Assembly (NCBI GenBank): GCA_030146405.1
Contig: JASLBS010000205.1
Location: 1-10,629 of the forward strand
Length of the DNA: 10,629 bases
Direction of reading: 5' to 3'
Origin: Arthrobacter sp.
Lineage (GTDB): Bacteria; Actinomycetota; Actinomycetes; Actinomycetales; Micrococcaceae
A program made the translations under genes and the position numbers. Below the pieces are notes generated by a model, which saw only the letters and a list, made by a program, of their open reading frames with translations, searched no databases and was not told where the DNA came from. Shown piece by piece: positions 1 to 5,899 of the stretch (the stretch's first letter is position 1; every line of letters begins with the position of its first letter).

Positions 1-149
1 TGCAGGGCGGGATCGAGGCCGAGGAGACCATCCAGCTCCCGCCGCGTGACACCAAGGCCGCGGAGAAGAAGAGCGACAAGCACCTCAAGATCGTTCGAGA
101 GGGCCGCGAGCTCCGCGAGAAGTACGGCCGCGAGTCCAGCCGCCACTAG
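1..149 (+). CDS. C-terminal end of an unidentified protein (partial, 5' end outside window)
   Basis: Reading from base 3, an open frame runs to a TAG stop at 147-149 and encodes about 48 residues. The sequence is hydrophilic and highly charged, with the run IQLPPRDTKAAEKKSDKHLK near the start and ELREKYGRESSRH at the end. It has no membrane segment and no motif I recognise. G/C-ending codons and a strong hairpin 12 bases after the stop support a genuine gene end. A lysine/glutamate-rich tail of this kind is common as the cytosolic tail of membrane transporters, but that is only a guess; the function cannot be named from this fragment. Confidence 0.7.
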   Translation, partial: QGGIEAEETIQLPPRDTKAAEKKSDKHLKIVREGRELREKYGRESSRH

Positions 150-160
150 CAGAAGGCGCA

Positions 161-200
161 CGCAGAAGGCCCGGCCACCCAGGTGTCCGGGCCTTCTGCG
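161..200 (+). terminator. Strong hairpin terminator without a U-tract
   Basis: The arms CGCAGAAGGCCCGG (161-174) and CCGGGCCTTCTGCG (187-200) are perfect 14-bp reverse complements around a 12-base loop. The loop could add CACC/GGTG pairs. No T-run follows, which is usual for actinobacterial terminators. It sits 12 bases after the stop of the partial upstream gene. The right arm ends only 11 bases before the -10 element of the next gene, so terminator and promoter are packed together. Confidence 0.85.
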
Positions 201-211
201 TACGTCGGTTC

Positions 212-217
212 TAGACT
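212..217 (+). promoter_or_regulatory. -10 element TAGACT placed for a leaderless transcript of the GST gene
   Basis: TAGACT fits the TAnnnT actinobacterial -10 pattern. Its last T is 7 bases before the A of the ATG at 224, so transcription would be expected to start at the start codon itself. The only Shine-Dalgarno-like sequence, GGGAGG at 218-223, touches the ATG and would be too close to work normally. No good -35 hexamer is visible; that position falls inside the right arm of the upstream terminator hairpin. Confidence 0.6.
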
Positions 218-223
218 GGGAGG

Positions 224-1246
224 ATGTCCGACAAACAGCAGTCCGAGCAGCAGTCCGATCAGTCAGAGCACACCACCAAGGGGTCCTACGTCACCGGGGG
301 CAAGGAGTTCACGCGCGACACGCAGTACATCGAGACGCGGATCACGCGGGATGCCGTGGACGGTTATCCCGTGGAGGCAGGCCGCTACCGGCTCATCGCC
401 GCCCGTGCCTGCCCCTGGGCCAACCGCACCATCATCGTGCGACGGCTCCTCGGGCTCGAGGACGCGATCTCCCTCGGCACCCCCGGCCCCACCCATGACA
501 GCCGGTCCTGGACCTTCGACCTGGACCCGGACGGACGCGACCCCGTGCTCGGGATCGAGCGGCTGCAGGAGGCGTTCTTCAAGCGCGATCCGCACTACTC
601 CCGTGGAATCACGGTTCCCGCCGTCGTGGACACCACCACCGGAGCGGTGGTGACAAACAACTTCCCGCAGATCACCCTCGACTTCTCGAGCGAGTGGAAG
701 GAGTTCCAGCGCGACGGTGCACCGGACCTTTACCCCGAGGCGCTGCGGGATGAGATCGACACCGTCAACAAGCGGGTGTTCACCGAGGTGAACAACGGCG
801 TGTACCGCTGCGGCTTCGCCGGAACGCAGGAGGCGTACGACGCCGCCTACGACCGGCTGTTCACCGCGCTCGACTGGTTGGAGGAGCGACTGACGAGCCA
901 GCGCTTCCTCGTGGGCGACACCATCACGGAAGCGGACGTCCGCCTCTTCACGACACTGGTCCGCTTCGACCCGGTCTACCACGGGCACTTCAAGTGCAAC
1001 CGGAGCAAGCTCACGGAGATGCCTGCTCTGTGGGGTTACGCCAGGGACCTGTTCCAGACCCCGGGCTTCGGGGACACGATCGACTTCGAACAGATCAAGC
1101 AGCACTACTACATCGTCCACGAGGACATCAACCCCACGGGGATCGTCCCGAAGGGGCCCGACCTCTCCGGGTGGACCACACCGCACGGGCGGGAGTCCCT
1201 CGGAGGACGCCCGTTCGGCGACGGCACCCCGCCGGCCGCGGCATGA
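224..1246 (+). CDS. Xi-class glutathione S-transferase family protein (glutathionyl-/mycothiol-hydroquinone reductase type, YqjG/ECM4/PcpF family)
   Basis: This cytosolic 340-residue enzyme belongs to the Xi class of GSTs, which reductively remove thiol adducts from hydroquinones. The thioredoxin-fold half has the catalytic motif CPWA at residues 63-66 and the cis-proline stretch VPAVVD at 131-136. The helical half has GVYRCGFA (192-199), GDTITEADVRLFTTLVRFD (231-249) and the signature HYYIVHEDINPTGIVPKGPD near 294-313, which supplies the family's conserved tyrosines. Length is typical of the family. Characterised members use glutathione, but actinobacteria generally make mycothiol, so the natural cosubstrate here is probably mycothiol (inference). 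The ATG at 224 is chosen because an ideally placed -10 precedes it. The gene appears monocistronic, between a terminator and palindromic sequence at 1251-1275. Confidence 0.92.
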   Translation: MSDKQQSEQQSDQSEHTTKGSYVTGGKEFTRDTQYIETRITRDAVDGYPVEAGRYRLIAARACPWANRTIIVRRLLGLEDAISLGTPGPTHDSRSWTFDLDPDGRDPVLGIERLQEAFFKRDPHYSRGITVPAVVDTTTGAVVTNNFPQITLDFSSEWKEFQRDGAPDLYPEALRDEIDTVNKRVFTEVNNGVYRCGFAGTQEAYDAAYDRLFTALDWLEERLTSQRFLVGDTITEADVRLFTTLVRFDPVYHGHFKCNRSKLTEMPALWGYARDLFQTPGFGDTIDFEQIKQHYYIVHEDINPTGIVPKGPDLSGWTTPHGRESLGGRPFGDGTPPAAA

Positions 1247-1250
1247 TCGG

Positions 1251-1275
1251 TCGGCGATCGCCGAGCCCCAGGGGC
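1251..1275. terminator. Palindromic sequence after the GST gene, possible weak terminator
   Basis: TCGGCGATCGCCGA (1251-1264) is a perfect 14-bp palindrome starting 5 bases after the GST stop, and GCCCCAGGGGC (1265-1275) follows immediately. Both fold only with very small loops and there is no T-run, so a terminator role is plausible but weak. Confidence 0.35.
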
Positions 1276-1291
1276 GGCAGTTCCCGGTCCG

Positions 1292-1317
1292 ATTAGGCAA
1301 CAAACACGTTTCCTAAT
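1292..1317. promoter_or_regulatory. Imperfect 26-bp palindrome upstream of the iron operon, candidate operator
   Basis: The arms ATTAGGCAAC (1292-1301) and GTTTCCTAAT (1308-1317) are reverse complements at 9 of 10 positions around a 6-base centre, AAACAC. The outer ATTAGG/CCTAAT resembles DtxR box ends, but the spacing is wrong: 24 bases for TTAGG...CCTAA instead of 19. It is therefore not a standard DtxR site and may bind another regulator. It lies 10 bases upstream of the DtxR-like box and about 57 bases before the first permease. Confidence 0.5.
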
Positions 1318-1327
1318 TGTCGGAAGC

Positions 1328-1346
1328 GTAGGCTAGCCTTACTTCA
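1328..1346 (+). promoter_or_regulatory. DtxR/IdeR iron box
   Basis: GTAGGCTAGCCTTACTTCA matches the 19-bp consensus TTAGGTTAGCCTAACCTAA at 14 positions, including a perfect central palindrome AGGCTAGCCT (1330-1339). Such boxes bind the iron-loaded repressors DtxR or IdeR. The site is 27 bases upstream of the start of a siderophore uptake operon and overlaps where the promoter should be: TTGTCG at 1317-1322 could be a -35, with a poor -10 TACTTC at 1340. Expected effect: repression of the operon when iron is plentiful. Confidence 0.75.
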
Positions 1347-1373
1347 GACCGATCGTCCGGCTGAGGAGGCATC

Positions 1374-2438
1374 ATGGCAGTCCAGGCCTCCGCCCTGCGT
1401 CCGCCGGATGTCGTCCTTCCCCCCTCGCGATCACGGCGTTCCTCCGCCCCGCGGATGCTGATGACGTTGATGATCACCGCGCTGGTGCTGGTGGCATTCT
1501 GCGCCGCTTCGCTCACCATCGGTGCCCGCTCCGTCAGCCTCGGTACCATGCTGGACGCCGTCACGGCCTTCGATCCCACCAACGGTGATCACGCGGTGGT
1601 GCTCTCGCGCCTTCCCCGTACCGTGATCGGACTACTCGTCGGAGCGGCCCTCGCCACTGCCGGCGCAGCCCTGCAGGGGGTGGCGCGCAACCCCCTGGCC
1701 GATCCCGGGATCCTCGGGATCAACGCCGGCGCGGCGCTCGGCGTGGTGATCGGCATCTACCTCTTCGGCATCCAGGGTGCCACCGGTTACATCTGGTTCG
1801 CCTTCGCCGGGGCAGGCGCGGCGGCACTGACGGTCTACGCCGTGGCGAGCCTGGGACGCGAGGGGGCCACTCCCGTCAAGCTGGCGCTCGCGGGCGCCGC
1901 CCTCGCAGCGGGACTGGCGAGTCTCACCAACGGCGTGCTCGTGTCCAGCCAGGAAACCCTCGATCGATTCCGGTTCTGGCAGGTGGGCACGCTGTCCGGC
2001 CGGGGCTGGGACGTGATCGGTGCCGTGCTGCCGTTCCTGGTCGTGGGGTTGCTCCTGACCCTGGCCACCGGGAAGGTGCTCAACAGCCTCGCCCTCGGTG
2101 ATGACGTGGCTCGGGGCCTCGGCCAGAACGTGAACCTCGCCCGTGCCGTCACGGCGCTCGGTGTCGTCCTGCTCTGCGGTGCGGCCACCGCCGCGGCCGG
2201 GCCGATCGGTTTCGTGGGCCTCGTGATCCCGCACATGGTGCGCCTGGTGGTCGGCGCCGACTACCGGTGGATCCTTCCGTTCTCCGCCCTGCTCGGGCCG
2301 GTACTGCTCCTCGGGGCGGACATCCTCGGGCGCGTCGTCCTGCCTCCGGGTGAGATCCAGGTGGGCGTGATGACGGCGGTGGTCGGGGCACCGGTGTTCA
2401 TCTGGTTGGTGCGTCGCCGCAGGATGGCGCAACTGTGA
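1374..2438 (+). CDS. FecCD-family iron-siderophore ABC transporter permease (FepD-like, first permease)
   Basis: This 354-residue integral membrane protein forms half of the channel of a type II ABC importer for ferric siderophores. A hydrophilic N-terminus (about 1-27) is followed by multiple hydrophobic helices. Family motifs seen are RLPR (79-82), the block GAALQGVARNPLADPGIL (97-114), the ATPase-coupling region AGPIGFVGLVIPHMVR (275-290), and the C-terminal PPGEIQVGVMTAVVGAP (324-340). GAGGAGG at 1363-1369 lies 4 bases before the ATG and supports the start. It is the first gene of a four-gene operon: its TGA overlaps the GTG start of the second permease, which suggests translational coupling. 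Regulation is probably by iron through the box at 1328-1346. The siderophore transported cannot be deduced from sequence. Confidence 0.95.
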   Translation: MAVQASALRPPDVVLPPSRSRRSSAPRMLMTLMITALVLVAFCAASLTIGARSVSLGTMLDAVTAFDPTNGDHAVVLSRLPRTVIGLLVGAALATAGAALQGVARNPLADPGILGINAGAALGVVIGIYLFGIQGATGYIWFAFAGAGAAALTVYAVASLGREGATPVKLALAGAALAAGLASLTNGVLVSSQETLDRFRFWQVGTLSGRGWDVIGAVLPFLVVGLLLTLATGKVLNSLALGDDVARGLGQNVNLARAVTALGVVLLCGAATAAAGPIGFVGLVIPHMVRLVVGADYRWILPFSALLGPVLLLGADILGRVVLPPGEIQVGVMTAVVGAPVFIWLVRRRRMAQL

Positions 2439-3517
2439 GCACCTCTCTCGATCGCGCACCCGTCACCGCGCTTCCTGCTCCTGCGACGGAGTCGACGGCG
2501 GGGCTGGCCCGCATGCGCGCGCACCGTCGCCGTGGTGTGAACGCGCGACTGGGTGGGATCGCCGGCGTCGTGGTGGTCCTGTTCGCCGTCAATGTCCTGC
2601 TCGGCTCCTACACGGTGACCATCCCCGACTTCTTCCGCATCCTCGCGGGCGCTGACATCCCCGGCGCGAGCTTCATCGTGCTGGAGAGCAAACTGCCCCG
2701 CGCCGTCATCGGTGTACTCACCGGGGTGTCGTTCGGGATCGCCGGCGCGGTCTTCCAGACCATGCTGCGGAACCCGCTGGCCAGTCCCGACATCATCGGG
2801 ATCACCTACGGTGCCAGCGCCTCCGCGGTCACCGCGATCGTCCTCTTCGGCGCGGCCGGCGTCGCCGTCTCACTGTGGGCGCTGATCGGCGGCCTGGCGG
2901 TGGCCACGGCGATCTACCTGGTCTCACGACGCGGGGGAGTGGCCGGCTACCGGCTCATCCTCGTGGGAATCGGCTTCGGCGCCGTGATGCACGCACTCGT
3001 CAGTTTCCTCCTCACGCGCACCGATCTCCGCACGGCCTCACAGGCGGTCCTCTGGCTCAACGGCTCACTCAATTCGAGCAACTGGAACCGCGTGACGGTG
3101 CTGGTCACCGCACTGGTGGTCCTCCTGCCACTGGTGGCGTTGCTCTCGCGCAACCTGCACGGCCTCGAACTCGGTGACGACACCGCTGCGGGGCTGGGCG
3201 TGCGCGTCGAGGCATCCCGGCTCGGTCTCATGTCCACCGCCGTCGCCCTCGCAGCCTTCGCCACCGCAGCTGCCGGCCCCGTGGCGGCCGTGGCCTTCCT
3301 GTCCGGCCCCATCGCGCGGCGGATGCTCGGCAACCGGCCGTCCCTGGCCATGGCAGGGCTGGTGGGAGCGGTGATCGTCCTCGGTGCGGACTTCGTGGCC
3401 GCGAACCTCGTCCCGGGCACGTCGCTCCCCGTGGGCGTCGTCACCGGTGCCCTCGGAGCGCCGTTCCTGCTGTGGCTCCTCGTCACGGCTAACCGGTCGG
3501 GAAAGGGAGGGGGATGA
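2435..3517 (+). CDS. FecCD-family iron-siderophore ABC transporter permease (FepG-like, second permease)
   Basis: This 360-residue polytopic membrane protein is the likely heterodimer partner of the preceding permease. The N-terminal 40 residues are basic and cytosolic-like, with the first hydrophobic helix near 41-57. Family motifs are KLPR (86-89), FQTMLRNPLASPDIIGITYG (107-126), the coupling region AAAGPVAAVAFLSGPIARR (278-296), and LPVGVVTGALGAPFLLWLL (331-349). The GTG start at 2435 overlaps the previous stop as GTGA; the short overlap and the full-length N-terminus favour this start. The 3' end overlaps the ATPase start as ATGA. Two different permeases are normal for Fep-type catecholate siderophore systems. 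Confidence 0.95.
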   Translation: MSTSLDRAPVTALPAPATESTAGLARMRAHRRRGVNARLGGIAGVVVVLFAVNVLLGSYTVTIPDFFRILAGADIPGASFIVLESKLPRAVIGVLTGVSFGIAGAVFQTMLRNPLASPDIIGITYGASASAVTAIVLFGAAGVAVSLWALIGGLAVATAIYLVSRRGGVAGYRLILVGIGFGAVMHALVSFLLTRTDLRTASQAVLWLNGSLNSSNWNRVTVLVTALVVLLPLVALLSRNLHGLELGDDTAAGLGVRVEASRLGLMSTAVALAAFATAAAGPVAAVAFLSGPIARRMLGNRPSLAMAGLVGAVIVLGADFVAANLVPGTSLPVGVVTGALGAPFLLWLLVTANRSGKGGG

Positions 3518-4437
3518 TGGCAGGGCACCCGGAGACCACCGGAAAGACGCTGTCGGCCGTGGACCTCACGCTCGCCTACGACGAGCGGACGGTGGTGGAG
3601 GAGTTGTCCGTGGATCTGCCCGCCGGCAGGATCACGGTGATCGTGGGAGCGAACGCATGCGGCAAGTCCACCCTGCTGCGCGGTCTCGCGCGACTGCTCA
3701 AACCCGCCCGTGGAACGGTGGTGCTCAACGGAGCCGACATCCACGCGCAATCCACCAAGGCCGTGGCCCGGGTGCTCGGGCTCCTTCCGCAGACTCCCGT
3801 GGCGCCGGACGGCATCAGCGTGGCGGACCTCGTGGGCCGAGGGCGCTACCCCCACCAGGGCTGGTTCCGCCAGTGGACCCCGGAGGACGACGCCGCGGTG
3901 GCGGGCGCCCTGGAGGCCACGGACACGCTGGCCCTCGCGGACCGTGCCGTCGACGAACTCAGCGGCGGGCAACGCCAACGCGTCTGGATCGCGATGGCGC
4001 TGGCACAGCAGACGGGGATCCTCCTCCTGGACGAGCCCACCACCTTCCTCGACGTGACGCACCAGATCGAGGTCCTCGACCTCATCACCGACCTCAACCG
4101 GCGCTCGGGCACCACCGTGGTGATGGTGCTACACGACCTCAACCTCGCCGCGCGGTACGCGGACCACCTGATCGCCATGCGGGAGGGTCGGATCGTGGCC
4201 GAGGGCACCCCGCCAGCAGTCGTGACGCAGGAGACGGTCTCCGGCGTCTTCAACCTCGACTGCCGCGTCATCGAGGACCCGGTGTCCGGCACACCCATGG
4301 TGGTTCCGGTGGGGCGCCACCACGGCGCTCCCGCCACCGATCGACCACGTCCCTCCCCGACCGGCCGAGTGCCGGCCCGGGGCTACCGACCCAACCCGCA
4401 GGACACCGTTCCCGCCCATGTGGAGGCAGCATCATGA
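3514..4437 (+). CDS. Iron-siderophore ABC transporter ATP-binding protein (FepC-like)
   Basis: This 307-residue cytosolic ATPase drives the two permeases. All nucleotide-binding elements are present: Walker A GANACGKST (45-53), Q-loop Gln93 in LLPQ, signature LSGGQ (149-153), Walker B ILLLDEP (169-175), D-loop FLD (178-180) and switch histidine His207. Walker A reads GANACGKST rather than the common GPNGCGKST; the essential GKST is intact. A proline/arginine-rich tail of about 40 residues (268-307) follows the ATPase core and makes the protein longer than typical FepC. Two ATGs lie in tandem (3514 and 3517); the first overlaps the upstream stop as ATGA. The last codons overlap the SIP start, again as ATGA. 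Confidence 0.95.
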   Translation: MMAGHPETTGKTLSAVDLTLAYDERTVVEELSVDLPAGRITVIVGANACGKSTLLRGLARLLKPARGTVVLNGADIHAQSTKAVARVLGLLPQTPVAPDGISVADLVGRGRYPHQGWFRQWTPEDDAAVAGALEATDTLALADRAVDELSGGQRQRVWIAMALAQQTGILLLDEPTTFLDVTHQIEVLDLITDLNRRSGTTVVMVLHDLNLAARYADHLIAMREGRIVAEGTPPAVVTQETVSGVFNLDCRVIEDPVSGTPMVVPVGRHHGAPATDRPRPSPTGRVPARGYRPNPQDTVPAHVEAAS

Positions 4438-5486
4438 CCCAGGTAACCCAGCGAAGCGCCCGGCGGGCGGCATCGGACACCGAGCCGATGGTGCTGGCAT
4501 TCGACGTCGTGGTCACGCGCGTCCAGCAGCTCGGCGCCAACTTCCGCCGCATCACCTTCGGAGGCGCCTGCCTGGAATCCTTCGGTGTCGCGGGGGACAC
4601 CCTGGACCTGCGGATCAAGGTCATCATCCCGTCCCAGGGCCGGGACTGCCCGGACATCGCTGGCCTGATGCGACGCGAGGACGCTGCGAGCTGGTACCAG
4701 CTCTGGCTCGCGATGGACGCCGAGGAGCGGGGCGCCATGCGCACCTACACGGTCCGGAGTTCACGCTGCGGGGGCGCGAGCCCGGAGATCGACGTCGACT
4801 TCGTGCTGCACCTCGACGAGGACGGGCGCGGGGGCCCCGCCGCCGAATGGGCCGCCGCGGCACGTCCCGGCGATCCCGTCTGCGTCATCGGCCCCAACGC
4901 GGCCGCCGCGCAGTGCACCACGGCGGGTGCCTACGGTGGCATCGAGTGGCGCCCGGGCCTCGCGCAGCACGTGCTTCTCGCAGGCGACGAGACGGCGGTT
5001 CCCGCCATCAGTGCCATCCTCGAGGCCCTTCCCGAGGACATCGGCGGGCACGCCTTCCTCGAAGTGCCCGACTCCCAGGACTTCCAGGACATCCCCACCA
5101 GGTCCTCGGTCTCCATCACCTGGCTGTCCCGGGGACGGCGTAACCACGGGGAGGCACTGGATGCGGCCGTCCGGGACGCCGTCCGCGTGCCGGGGTGGGT
5201 GTCCCTCGCGGGGCCCGGTGGCGCCCAGGGCGGCAGGGAGCCGGAGGAGGTGGACATCGACGGGTCCATCCTCTGGGAGACCCCGCAACGCCTGGAGGCT
5301 GCCATCGTGCAGTCCAGCGTGAACCCCGAGCGGCCTCCGGGCACGCAGCCCTTCTACGCATGGATCGCCGGCGAGGCCGCCGTGGTGCGTGGGCTGCGTC
5401 GCTACCTGGTCCGCGACGTGGGTATCGACCGCAAGCAGGTGGCCTTCATGGGGTACTGGCGCAAGGGCCGCGCCGAGCTCTCCTGA
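4434..5486 (+). CDS. Siderophore-interacting protein (SIP/ViuB family flavoprotein, ferric-siderophore reductase)
   Basis: This 350-residue cytosolic flavoprotein is expected to reduce ferric siderophores after import so that iron is released, using NAD(P)H or ferredoxin. The N-terminal FAD domain has the flavin motif RTYTVR (103-108). The C-terminal nucleotide-binding domain has LLAGDETAVPAISAILEALP (181-200), FYAWIAGEAAVVRGLRRYL (307-325) and the family-typical end QVAFMGYWRKG (335-345). The ATG at 4434 overlaps the ATPase stop (ATGA) and has GGAGG at 4422-4426 with 7-base spacing. The frame stays open upstream to 3384, but that part runs over the ATPase gene and is a shadow. As last gene of the operon it couples uptake to iron release. 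Confidence 0.93.
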   Translation: MTQVTQRSARRAASDTEPMVLAFDVVVTRVQQLGANFRRITFGGACLESFGVAGDTLDLRIKVIIPSQGRDCPDIAGLMRREDAASWYQLWLAMDAEERGAMRTYTVRSSRCGGASPEIDVDFVLHLDEDGRGGPAAEWAAAARPGDPVCVIGPNAAAAQCTTAGAYGGIEWRPGLAQHVLLAGDETAVPAISAILEALPEDIGGHAFLEVPDSQDFQDIPTRSSVSITWLSRGRRNHGEALDAAVRDAVRVPGWVSLAGPGGAQGGREPEEVDIDGSILWETPQRLEAAIVQSSVNPERPPGTQPFYAWIAGEAAVVRGLRRYLVRDVGIDRKQVAFMGYWRKGRAELS

Positions 5487-5522
5487 CGGCATCCCCGCCA
5501 TGTCCGGCGCTTCCGGGCGATG

Positions 5523-5531
5523 TTGTCCACA
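5523..5531 (+). promoter_or_regulatory. DnaA-box-like sequence TTGTCCACA
   Basis: TTGTCCACA is the form of DnaA box common in high-GC actinobacteria. Only one copy was noticed in this gap, so it is not an origin. It could be a DnaA titration or regulatory site, or chance. Confidence 0.35.
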
Positions 5532-5578
5532 TACCTCTGTACCCACTGATGTTCCTCGACCTCGCTGCCTAGTGTTGG

Positions 5579-5606
5579 ACCGGTCAGAGCTGGAGCCCTG
5601 ACCGGT
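5579..5606. terminator. Hairpin downstream of the iron operon
   Basis: ACCGGTCAG (5579-5587) and CTGACCGGT (5598-5606) form a perfect 9-bp stem with a 10-base loop, followed by TTCCTCC. It lies 92 bases after the SIP stop and would be read in either direction. It may end the iron operon. Alternatively, because a TAGTGT -10-like element sits at 5570-5575, it could be the first stem of a 5' leader for the M23 gene. Confidence 0.55.
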
Positions 5607-5899
5607 TCCTCCACCGCCCGCCGGTGGCACGGCCGGTCCGGTCACGAGGGCTGATCCCGGCTCCGCCTCGGCGCCCGGTGGTCACGGCCTCCGGAAGAGG
5701 TGGGCACATGGTCGGAGCCAGGGCAGGACGTCATGCCGCCGTCGATCGCAGCATCGATTGCAGCGTCGGTCATCCCGAGCCGCTGTGGCACCCGGACGGG
5801 CTGCGTCCGCGCCACCGATCGCCGGATCGAACTCCCGCCGCATCGGTCGTCGCCTCGTCCGCATCCCTGCACGTCAGGCGGTACCGCCGTGGAGGAAGG

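Larger units (their letters stand above)
5487..5899. other. 413-base gap between SIP and the M23 peptidase
   Basis: No gene or riboswitch I can name is recognisable here. Visible structure: a lone DnaA-box-like TTGTCCACA (5523-5531), a possible promoter CTGATG-N18-TAGTGT (5546-5575), a hairpin (5579-5606), and a 12-base imperfect tandem duplication CGATCGCAGCAT/CGATTGCAGCGT (5743-5766). The frame of the downstream gene is open back to 5624. An ATG at 5708 with GAGG at 5697-5700 could extend the peptidase, but the encoded stretch is Arg/His/Ser-rich and looks like non-coding GC-rich sequence. Confidence 0.6.

Noticed and set aside
263..1303. 346-codon minus-strand ORF across the GST gene
   Set aside because: It is antisense to a gene with clear family motifs, and its translation has no recognisable domain; long antisense ORFs are expected in GC-rich DNA.
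3384..4433. Upstream open part of the SIP frame, which could suggest a 700-residue fusion protein
   Set aside because: It overlaps the permease end and the whole FepC ATPase in another frame, and the encoded residues are low-complexity Arg/Pro/Gly. The SIP start at 4434 has a good SD and ATGA overlap.
5487..5899. c-di-AMP (ydaO) riboswitch before the M23 gene
   Set aside because: Considered because such leaders precede actinobacterial cell-wall hydrolases, but I could not find its conserved sequence blocks by eye.
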